Assembly: GCA_014378965.1 (NCBI GenBank)
Contig: JACMMR010000056.1
Span: 1 to 14,207 of the forward strand
DNA length: 14,207 nucleotides
Reading direction: 5' to 3'
Source: Candidatus Parcubacteria bacterium
GTDB taxonomy: Bacteria; Patescibacteriota; Minisyncoccia; Phycocordibacterales; CAIZLB01
Shown here: piece by piece, positions 1 to 5,499 of the stretch
Layout: every line of letters begins with the position of its first letter
Numbering within the stretch: the first letter of the stretch is position 1
The notes under the pieces: model-generated
What the model saw: only the letters and a program-made list of their open reading frames with translations
Told to the model about the DNA's origin: nothing
Database searches by the model: none
Position numbers and translations under genes: made by a program

Positions 1-17
1 ACTGTTATACAAAAAGG

Positions 18-55
18 TAAAATGGGGTTTGTAAAAGTAAAATAAAGTTTGTAAT
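18..55. repeat. Imperfect tandem direct repeat, 20-base period
   Basis: Two units, 18-35 and 38-55, both begin TAAAAT and contain GTTTGTAA at the same offset. They differ mainly in three bases (GGG versus AAA). The start-to-start distance is 20 bases, about two helical turns. The pair lies about 130 bases upstream of gltX and outside any gene I can support. It could be a pair of protein-binding sites or chance similarity in AT-rich DNA. Confidence 0.35.
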
Positions 56-164
56 TTCTACAACGAATCTTGATATTTTCTTTATGAGAAATTTATGTAG
101 TTTTTGATATTGTTTGTACATGAATAAACAAAACTATAATTATCTGTAATCCTTGTCAAATTCA

Positions 165-173
165 TGATATACT
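165..173 (+). promoter_or_regulatory. Extended -10 promoter of gltX, leaderless
   Basis: TGATATACT gives an extended -10 element (TG, one base, TATACT at 168-173). Only a weak -35 (TGTAAT, 145-150) lies at 17-base spacing. The gltX ATG begins at 180, six bases after the -10 hexamer, where transcription would be expected to start, so the message is predicted to have essentially no 5' leader and no Shine-Dalgarno. Confidence 0.55.
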
Positions 174-179
174 CAAAAA

Positions 180-1796
180 ATGCAAGATATAATCGCAAAA
201 ATATTTCCAAAAAATCTTCCGTCAATTGATGAATTAGAGATAAAATACTCAAAGAGAGATCTACCCAGCACTGCGATGGTAACTCGAATCTGCCCATCAC
301 CAACTGGGTTTGTACACCTTGGTACTATTTACATGTCTTTGATTTGCAAAAAGTTTGCTGACCAGACTAATGGAGTATTCTTTTTGCGAATAGAGGATAC
401 TGATAAAAAAAGAGAAGTAGGCGGTGCTAAAGAAATAATTTATAGTTCTCTTAAGGAATATGGTTTAGATTATGATGAAAATCAAACCTATGGACCATAC
501 GTGCAATCTGAAAGAAAAGATATTTATACAGCATATACAAAATATCTTTTTGAAAAAGATGATGCCTATCTATGTTTCTGTACAGATGAAGAATTAAAAG
601 CCACAGCTGAGGAACAAGAAAGACTTAAACTTAAAAGAGGGTATTATGGTAAATGGGCCGTATGGAGAAATAAAAGTGAAGAGGAAGTGTTAGCAGAGCT
701 TGATAAAAACACACCTTATGTAATCCGATTTAAATCTCACGGAGACGGAGAAAAAACTTTTACACATCATGATCTTTTGAAAGGAAATGTAGATTTGCCT
801 GAAAACGATATGGATGTACCGCTTTTGAAAAAAGAAAATGGTTTACCAACGTATCACTTGGCACATGTTGTCGATGATCATCTCATGAGAACAACAGATG
901 TTTTACGAGGTGATGAATGGTTATCATCAGTTGCGTTGCATTATGATTTATTTCAATCTCTAAATTTTCCAATTGTTCGATATGGACATTGTTCCCCAAT
1001 AAATAAATTGGTTGGATCAAGTCGGAGAAAATTATCAAAAAGAAAAGATACTGAAGCTAACATTTCTTTTTTTAAAGAAAAAGGTTTTGTGGTACAGGCA
1101 GTTATTGAATATTTACTCAACCTTGCTAACTCAAATTTTGAAGATTGGCGAAAGGAGAATATTGATAAAAATTACACAGAATTTAATTTGAGTATGGAAA
1201 AATTAGCAAAGAGTAATGGTCCACTTTTTGATGAAACGAAACTAAGAGATATTGCCAAAGATAAAATAGCACGAATGGGCAATATAGAAGTATATGATCG
1301 TGTTTATGAATGGGCGAAAGAGTATGATGAGTATTTTTATGGATTACTTAATTCTAATAAAGAATATTGGCTCAAAGTATTCAACATAGAAAGAGTGGGT
1401 GAGTTGATTCGAAAAGATATTGCGATTTGGTCGGAATTATATGATTTTTATAATTTCTTTGATACAGAAAAATTTACAAAACCAGACTGGTCTACTTTTA
1501 AATCAGTTTTTACTCAAGATGAAATTGAGAATATCTTAAATGAATATAAATCCATATACAACCCCCAGGACGACAAGCATACATGGCTTGGTAAAGTTAA
1601 AGACTTGTGTCCGAAGTTTGGTTTAGCACCTGATATAAAAGCTTACAAGGCAGATAAAGAAGCGTTCAAAGGTCATGTTGGTGAATTAACACAATTGATA
1701 CGGTATGCAATTACAGGACGAACGCAATCGCCAGACATTTATGAGATATTGCAAGTGTTGGAAAATAAGGAAGTATTAAAAAGATTAACTATATAA
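180..1796 (+). CDS. gltX: Glutamyl-tRNA synthetase
   Basis: Class I aminoacyl-tRNA synthetase that charges tRNA-Glu (or also tRNA-Gln in organisms using the amidotransferase route) in the cytoplasm. The 538-residue product has the ATP-binding HIGH-type motif as HLGT at residues 46-49, preceded by PSPTGFV. The LRIEDTDKKRE block follows, then the KMSKS-type loop as KLSKR at 284-288. The C-terminal part, rich in aromatic and charged residues, fits the anticodon-binding helical region. About 35 residues precede the Rossmann fold, an N-terminal extension that I associate with some clostridial and CPR GltX proteins. The start at 180 is chosen because the extended -10 box lies six bases upstream. 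All Trp codons seen are TGG, so the standard code applies. The peptidyl-prolyl isomerase gene follows after eight bases. Confidence 0.95.
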   Translation: MQDIIAKIFPKNLPSIDELEIKYSKRDLPSTAMVTRICPSPTGFVHLGTIYMSLICKKFADQTNGVFFLRIEDTDKKREVGGAKEIIYSSLKEYGLDYDENQTYGPYVQSERKDIYTAYTKYLFEKDDAYLCFCTDEELKATAEEQERLKLKRGYYGKWAVWRNKSEEEVLAELDKNTPYVIRFKSHGDGEKTFTHHDLLKGNVDLPENDMDVPLLKKENGLPTYHLAHVVDDHLMRTTDVLRGDEWLSSVALHYDLFQSLNFPIVRYGHCSPINKLVGSSRRKLSKRKDTEANISFFKEKGFVVQAVIEYLLNLANSNFEDWRKENIDKNYTEFNLSMEKLAKSNGPLFDETKLRDIAKDKIARMGNIEVYDRVYEWAKEYDEYFYGLLNSNKEYWLKVFNIERVGELIRKDIAIWSELYDFYNFFDTEKFTKPDWSTFKSVFTQDEIENILNEYKSIYNPQDDKHTWLGKVKDLCPKFGLAPDIKAYKADKEAFKGHVGELTQLIRYAITGRTQSPDIYEILQVLENKEVLKRLTI

Positions 1797-1804
1797 AAAA
1801 TAAA

Positions 1805-2278
1805 ATGAACATAAAACTACACACAAACAAAGGAACGATAGAACTTGAATTATTTGACCAGCTCAAGCCAAACACAGTTGCTAACTTTATTAAACTCGCT
1901 AAAGAGGGATATTATGACGGTATCAAATTTCACAGAATTATCAAAGGCTTCATGATCCAAGGCGGAGATCCTTTGACAAAGGATGACGCAATGTCTAGTA
2001 GATGGGGAACTGGAGGTCCTGGATACTTGTTTAATGATGAGATAGGAAGTGAAAATAGCAATGCAAAGGGGACTATTTCTATGGCCAATGCTGGACCGAA
2101 CACCAACGGCAGTCAATTTTTTATAAACGTAAATGATAATAATTTCCTCGATCCAAAGCATACGGCTTTTGGAAAGGTTGTTGGTGGTATGGATGTTGTT
2201 ACCACTATAGAAAATGTGGCTACAGGGGCGGGGGACAGACCGGTTGATGTTGTGGTTATCGAGAGTGTTGAAATATAA
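1805..2278 (+). CDS. Cyclophilin-type peptidyl-prolyl cis-trans isomerase
   Basis: Cytoplasmic foldase that interconverts cis and trans X-Pro bonds. The 157-residue protein is a bare single-domain cyclophilin with no signal peptide. The active-site block FHRIIKGFMIQGGDP spans residues 42-56, with the catalytic Arg at 44. Further conserved blocks are GTISMANAGPNTNGSQFFI and FLDPKHTAFGKVVGGMDVV. It starts eight bases after the gltX stop and has no promoter of its own, so it is probably co-transcribed with gltX. Length and motifs match the short bacterial PpiB type. An overlapping opposite-strand open frame is a shadow of this gene. Confidence 0.95.
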   Translation: MNIKLHTNKGTIELELFDQLKPNTVANFIKLAKEGYYDGIKFHRIIKGFMIQGGDPLTKDDAMSSRWGTGGPGYLFNDEIGSENSNAKGTISMANAGPNTNGSQFFINVNDNNFLDPKHTAFGKVVGGMDVVTTIENVATGAGDRPVDVVVIESVEI

Positions 2279-2288
2279 TTGCCAGCTA

Positions 2289-2316
2289 TTGACAATATTT
2301 GTACTAGTTATATAAT
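2289..2316 (+). promoter_or_regulatory. Sigma70-type promoter of the fatty acid hydroxylase gene
   Basis: TTGACA at 2289-2294 and TATAAT at 2311-2316 are both perfect consensus, with a 16-base spacer. The start codon at 2325 is eight bases beyond the -10 box, so the predicted message has a leader of zero to two bases. The promoter lies just after the isomerase stop. Confidence 0.75.
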
Positions 2317-2324
2317 ATAGGTAT

Positions 2325-2975
2325 ATGAACCTTGAAACAAATCTCGTCGTTATGAGGGTTTTCTTCATTGCAACCCTTGTTATATTCTTCTCATTCCTTG
2401 AATGGTGGGTACACAAGTATCCAATGCACAGTAAAAAGTTTAAGAAATATCCGATCCTGGGACTACTTTTCGAAAGCCATATCGGGTCAAACGGTCATCA
2501 CAGCCGTCATGGATATTGTCCAAATCACCCCGAATGCTTTGAGGATGATCACGAACATGAACCTATACTTCAAAAATTCTGGTTTGGATTTTTTGTTGCA
2601 TTTTGGGGAAGTATCCCATTGTTTCTTTTGGAACTCTTAACTTCATTTGATTATCATCTTACTTTAATATGTTTTGTCTCAATTTATGCCTATTACTGGA
2701 TGTTTGAGATGGTACATATTGCAACACACGATGGAAAACATTGGCAAAGAGAATTTTTGAGGAAAATTGGTTATTTTGAAATCATGTTGAGTCATCACAT
2801 GGTTCATCATACGATAAAATTCAATATGAATTATGCTTTGGTAAATCATTGGGCTGACTATTTGTTTGGTACAAAGTATCAGGCTAGGAAAAGTTCAGTG
2901 TTGATGGTTCGAATGATTACTTCTGTAGTCTTGCTTGGATTCTTGACATCATTCTTGAATCTTGTTTACAGGTAG
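2325..2975 (+). CDS. Fatty acid hydroxylase / sterol desaturase family membrane protein
   Basis: Predicted integral-membrane di-iron oxygenase of 216 residues. The fold class is recognised from its histidine clusters: H30-x4-H35, HHSRH at 58-62, H131-x3-H135, HHMVHH at 157-162 and NHWAD around 175. Hydrophobic helices lie near residues 8-28, 85-108, 112-132 and 190-213. Family members hydroxylate or desaturate lipids or carotenoids; the substrate cannot be read from sequence. It is monocistronic, with its own consensus promoter and a strong terminator just after the stop. An oxygen-dependent enzyme is notable in a lineage usually thought to be fermentative. A reductase partner is not in the window. 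The family call is firm and the reaction is open. Confidence 0.85.
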   Translation: MNLETNLVVMRVFFIATLVIFFSFLEWWVHKYPMHSKKFKKYPILGLLFESHIGSNGHHSRHGYCPNHPECFEDDHEHEPILQKFWFGFFVAFWGSIPLFLLELLTSFDYHLTLICFVSIYAYYWMFEMVHIATHDGKHWQREFLRKIGYFEIMLSHHMVHHTIKFNMNYALVNHWADYLFGTKYQARKSSVLMVRMITSVVLLGFLTSFLNLVYR

Positions 2976-2997
2976 CTCACCGTCCACTTTAGGATAC

Positions 2998-3042
2998 ACG
3001 CGTCACATCTTACTCTTTGTAAGCTCTGTGACGCGTTTTTTT
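2998..3042 (+). terminator. Intrinsic terminator after the fatty acid hydroxylase gene
   Basis: A perfect 10-base-pair stem (ACGCGTCACA at 2998-3007 with TGTGACGCGT at 3027-3036) closes a 19-base loop and is followed by a run of seven T (3036-3042). It is GC-rich for this region and sits 23 bases after the stop codon. It also marks the left edge of the decayed region. Confidence 0.92.
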
Positions 3043-3043
3043 A

Positions 3044-3072
3044 TTTACAAAAAACGCATAAACCGATATACT
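3044..3072 (+). promoter_or_regulatory. Promoter of the nucleotidyltransferase pseudogene, leaderless
   Basis: TTTACA (3044-3049), a 17-base spacer and TATACT (3067-3072) form a near-consensus sigma70-type promoter directly after the terminator. The ATG at 3079 is six bases past the -10 hexamer, the same geometry as gltX. The promoter looks intact although the gene is broken, so the dead gene may still be transcribed. Confidence 0.7.
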
Positions 3073-3078
3073 CACCTC

Positions 3079-3696
3079 ATGAAAGCTATCGTTCCTGCAG
3101 CAGGAAAAGGTAATCGTCTTAAACCTTATACAGATATAATACTAAAACCACTTCTTTCATTACACAATGCTGATAGTGTTTACAACACTCTCTTGACAGA
3201 CATATTGACAAAACTATCGTCTTAAATAGATTAAGTTTATATCATCGTAGAACATCTTGAGGTTAATATAAGAGAATATGTTGAAAAGCATATAATAAAA
3301 CCAGACGAAAGATTTTTGGTTTTAAATCGTGATGACATACACAGTAAAGATGAGCTAGAGATATTTGCCAAACACAAATGCTCTTTTGGAATACATAAAA
3401 AAATTATGCCTAGATATAAATCTGTGCAGGTGGATAGTGAGGGTAAAGCTTTTGAACTTAGAACGCAAACAGAAGATGAGAAAGTACAAGGTTGTTATAT
3501 TGCTAGAGGGGTGTATTTGATAGATGTAGGGATTTTATATTTTTCTCCTGAGGTACTTGTTGATGGAGAGATAGGTTTACCTCAGATTCTTATGAAGCAT
3601 GTCGATGTGTATGTTATGTATGCTGTTCTAGAAGAAAGTTGGGTGTCAGTTTATACTGTGGAGTTGATAGATGATATGATGGAGGTGACGAGTTAA
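3079..3696 (+). pseudogene. Degraded sugar-phosphate nucleotidyltransferase (RmlA/GalU-like)
   Basis: A recognisable NTP-transferase remnant, the family that makes NDP-sugars for surface polysaccharides. It opens with MKAIVPAAGKGNRLKPYTD and KPLL, the nucleotide-binding signature. The frame is then cut by TAA at 3223-3225 and TAA at 3232-3234. Translation past them continues in the same frame as VYIIVEHLEVNIREYVEK, which is where family members read IDKVYIIV, so at least the second TAA can be explained as AAA (Lys) to TAA. The piece after 3316 (FLVLNRDDI, then GVYLID and LVDGEIGLPQILMKH) matches the rest of the fold. About 30 residues expected between the VEK and FLVLN segments are missing, consistent with an internal deletion. 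The 3316-3696 stretch is open from a TTG but is unlikely to be a functional protein. Confidence 0.8.
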
Positions 3697-4122
3697 TTAA
3701 AAATCAAAGTTTTTTATTTGATCACTTGCCTGTAAATTCAGTTCGTCAATGTGTAGCTGTAGCTTTTCATAAAGATAAAATTGTCCTTGTTGACAATGTA
3801 AATAAACTCAATGTAATCGAGTGATACACTTTCTCGAGAGATTCAAGAAGAGTCAAATATGAAGGTTATATATAGTAAACCTATTGGTTATCAAAAAGTT
3901 TCAAGAACAGATGGGGAGGAAGGGTTGTATTATCAAGTAAGATATTTTTGTATCGTAGTGCCCTTTGGTCCTTTTGTCGGTGATCCTGATGGAGATGTAA
4001 CTGAAGTATTAGAGATTGATCCTAGTGAATATAAAAAATACTTTGATTGGGGTATGATAAGCGATGCTATTATGGAGAGAGCGATGGAGTTTAAGGGGGA
4101 GTATGATAATAGTAAGAAGTAA
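3696..4122 (+). pseudogene. NUDIX hydrolase pseudogene with the catalytic box deleted
   Basis: Two halves of a NUDIX hydrolase lie in different frames. The first, 3696-3821, reads FDHLPVNSVRQCVAVAFHKD then KIVLVDN and hits TGA at 3822-3824. The second resumes near 3820 in another frame as SDTLSREIQEESN, then IGYQKV, QVRYFCIVVPFGPFVGDPDG and DPSEYKKYFDWG, ending at 4122. The first half has no start codon of its own. The sequence that should carry the PGG...GETxxEA part of the Nudix box is gone; only the REIQEES tail remains, so metal-dependent hydrolysis is not expected. A protein could still start at the ATG at 3859 (87 residues), which is how a gene caller might list it. It follows the nucleotidyltransferase pseudogene without a gap. 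Confidence 0.75.
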
Positions 4123-4192
4123 GAACATGTGTGTGCGCAGGACCATCACCACATAGGTATAACAACCCTTTTTTGGTTTTAACCTCTGTTAG

Positions 4193-4663
4193 TTAAGATG
4201 TTTTATCTAAATACTCAGAAATGATTGTCATATGATCAGCACCTTTCACTAATTTATAAACTGCCTGGGGTATATGTTCAGATATTGACTTAACATTGGC
4301 TATCATCAGAGGGTGTTCATCGTCACCTATGTAAATAAATACAGGACATGAAATCGTGGGAATAGGTTTAACTTCTTTAATTCTGTCTAGTAATTCTGGA
4401 CTAGCAGCTTTTTTAAAAAAATGTAAAAATTCTGAGAAAATAGGAGTTGGAGCATATAAATGTAATTCTTTTGGAGGTGTTTTAGCTGCTACGATGAGGG
4501 CGACTGCCCCTCCTATTGAATGACCAATAATAATATCTTTTTTTGTCATTTTTACCTTAGCACACCAACCTTCTATTGTTTTAGTTCTCCAAGACAAAGA
4601 CACAGGGACTATTCCTTTTTTTAATTTGTATTTATTTGCACTTAATGCGATAAATTTTTTCAT
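4193..4663 (-). CDS. Small alpha/beta hydrolase, possibly N-terminally truncated
   Basis: Serine hydrolase of unknown substrate, 156 residues, cytoplasmic (no signal peptide). The nucleophile elbow GHSIGG places the catalytic Ser at residue 49. The acid is probably D114 or D115 in IYIGDDEHPLM and the base H144 in GADHM. The SWRTKTIEGW segment before the elbow also fits this kind of small hydrolase. The usual first strand with an oxyanion-hole HG motif is absent from the N-terminus, and an in-frame TGA stands ten codons upstream, so the start may have been lost. It is the only frame in the 3.0-5.4 kb zone over 120 codons that still looks whole, and the only one there read on the minus strand apart from the kinase remnant just upstream. 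Trp codons are TGG. Confidence 0.65.
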   Translation of the reverse strand: MKKFIALSANKYKLKKGIVPVSLSWRTKTIEGWCAKVKMTKKDIIIGHSIGGAVALIVAAKTPPKELHLYAPTPIFSEFLHFFKKAASPELLDRIKEVKPIPTISCPVFIYIGDDEHPLMIANVKSISEHIPQAVYKLVKGADHMTIISEYLDKTS

Positions 4664-4668
4664 ATAAT

Positions 4669-4791
4669 TTAAATAAAATAAGAATCATTTTCTGTAGTGG
4701 CTTTGTATACTGTATTACACATACCGCTACCTAATTCAGTTCAGTCAATTATTTTTTCGTTTAAAATTTCTTCAATTTTTGTTTTATTCAT
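4669..4791 (-). pseudogene. 5' fragment of an aminoglycoside/choline-kinase-like phosphotransferase
   Basis: Reading leftward from the ATG at 4791, the frame gives MNKTKIEEILNEKIID, a TGA at 4743-4741, then TELGSGMCNTVYKATTEND and a TAA at 4671-4669. LGSGMCNTVYKATT resembles the glycine-rich ATP-binding loop at the start of APH/choline kinase-fold proteins. No later part of the fold (catalytic HxD, DFG-like Asp) follows; the alpha/beta hydrolase start codon is only six bases further. It is therefore a remnant cut off after about 40 codons. The TGA falls where a Trp or Gly could sit. Assignment rests on one short motif. Confidence 0.45.
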
Positions 4792-4841
4792 ATAGATTAA
4801 ATCTTATAACATATTTCAAAAAATCACTACCTAGTCATATT

Positions 4842-4853
4842 ATCAATATTGAT
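4842..4853. repeat. 12-base perfect palindrome between divergent remnants
   Basis: ATCAATATTGAT is its own reverse complement and lies between the leftward kinase remnant (start 4791) and the rightward GNAT remnant (start 4877). The position would suit an operator for divergent genes, but AT-rich palindromes of this size are common and both genes are broken. Confidence 0.25.
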
Positions 4854-4876
4854 TTTGTATGTTAATAATATTATAT

Positions 4877-5189
4877 ATGAAAACAGGAACAGCATTTATA
4901 CATCTACATAGTGAAAAAATAGCAAAAAAGCATGTGGGTAGTTTCGGTATCAATTACTAAAAAATACAGAGGAAAGGGATATGAAAGCATACTGATGGAT
5001 GAAGTTTTAAAAGAGACTAAAAAAAAGCTCAAGGGTTTGAAAATTATTTATCTAGAGCATTTTTCTGAAAATGTTTGAGCTATTAAAATGTATGAGAAAA
5101 AAGGTTTTATAAAATGAGGTGAATTATCTGGTGAGGTGAAGAGGGAGGGGGTGTTTGGGAATGAGGCTATGATGTATTGGAGGGTTTAG
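4877..5189 (+). pseudogene. GNAT N-acetyltransferase pseudogene (one frameshift, two in-frame TGA)
   Basis: GNAT enzymes move an acetyl group from acetyl-CoA to amines. From ATG 4877 the frame reads KKHVGSFGI and hits TAA at 4958. The family sequence continues in the +1 frame from about 4953 as ITKKYRGKGYESILMDEV, the acetyl-CoA loop (R/Q-x-x-G-x-G/A) as RGKGYE, with a Glu where Gly is normal. It runs on to ENV, TGA (5076-5078), AIKMYEKKGFIK, TGA (5115-5117), GELSGEVKREG and MMYWRV before TAG at 5187. The N-x-x-A-I-x-x-Y-E-K-x-G-F motif makes the family certain. The normal N-terminal third is also missing. Both interrupting codons in the second frame are TGA, at positions where Arg, Gly or Trp would be tolerated. 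Confidence 0.8.
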
Positions 5190-5338
5190 GTTATACATAT
5201 TGGACTAATATAATTGATACATTGACTATTTTGATATTATTAGCTATATTAACTATGACTGTTCTTTTTATCATAGTGATATCAAAACAGTTTCAATTGT
5301 GAAAAAAACATCATGAAAACAAAAAGCTACGCAAATGA
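5177..5338 (+). other. Possible single-helix membrane peptide interrupted by TGA
   Basis: One frame gives a strongly hydrophobic run, LTILILLAILTMTVLFIIVI (5222-5281), followed by SKQFQL, a TGA at 5300-5302, then a basic tail KKHHENKKLRK ending at TGA 5336-5338. A single membrane helix with a positive cytoplasmic tail is a plausible small-protein layout. There is no ATG; the only in-frame alternatives are TTG at 5177 or 5222. It overlaps the end of the GNAT remnant and the start of the Cys-rich peptide. It could be a broken gene or chance hydrophobicity in AT-rich DNA. Confidence 0.2.
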
Positions 5339-5411
5339 TCCTTGCTCTACATGTGATGGCACAGGTGTAGGTAACGACAGTCTTCCGTGCACAAGCGGAA
5401 ATTGCACCTGA
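5313..5411 (+). CDS. Cys-rich mini-peptide, zinc-knuckle-like
   Basis: A 32-codon frame from ATG 5313 to TGA 5409-5411 encodes PCSTCDGTGVGNDSLPCTSG and ends NCT. It has one CxxCxGxG knuckle, as in DnaJ-type zinc centres, and a second CxxxxC pair, enough to bind one zinc ion. If the TGA were read through, the frame continues as SERLRP to another TGA at 5430-5432; a Gly at the first TGA would turn NCT into the C-x-G form of the first knuckle. Local GC is higher than around it. It is followed 20 bases later by a hairpin terminator, which supports a transcribed unit. The function is unknown. Confidence 0.35.
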   Translation: MKTKSYANDPCSTCDGTGVGNDSLPCTSGNCT

Positions 5412-5430
5412 TCTGAAAGACTACGCCCTT

Positions 5431-5466
5431 GACCACCCTTGATTAAAACCGAGGGTGGTCATTTTA
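5431..5466 (+). terminator. Intrinsic terminator-like hairpin
   Basis: GACCACCCT (5431-5439) pairs perfectly with AGGGTGGTC (5452-5460) around a 12-base loop, followed by ATTTTA, a short U tract. It separates the decayed zone from the M16 peptidase promoter and would terminate the Cys-rich peptide transcript. Confidence 0.75.
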
Positions 5467-5490
5467 CTTATAATAATTATATGGTATATT
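5463..5490 (+). promoter_or_regulatory. Putative promoter of the M16 peptidase unit
   Basis: A weak -35 (TTTACT, 5463-5468), a 16-base spacer and a TATATT -10 (5485-5490) preceded by TGG (extended -10). A second possible -10, TATAAA at 5492-5497, is closer to the gene. The ATG at 5500 is nine bases past the first -10, again predicting almost no leader. Confidence 0.45.
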
Positions 5491-5499
5491 ATATAAAAT

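Noticed and set aside
180..1796. Possibility that the organism itself reads TGA as Gly or Trp
   Set aside because: gltX, the cyclophilin, M16 and the kinases have long frames with no internal TGA, use GGN for Gly, and the Trp codons checked are TGG. A recoded host would show TGA throughout.
1850..2416. 188-codon minus-strand frame opposite the cyclophilin gene
   Set aside because: It is antisense to a clear cyclophilin gene, low in family-like motifs, and explained by codon composition of the real gene.
2368..2640. 90-codon plus-strand frame inside the fatty acid hydroxylase gene
   Set aside because: It lies wholly within the hydroxylase in another frame and has none of the conserved His blocks; it is a shadow.
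4151..4190. Possible terminator with AACC/GGTT pairing after the hydrolase stop
   Set aside because: The stem is only four base pairs and AT-rich with no proper T tract on the minus strand; not convincing.
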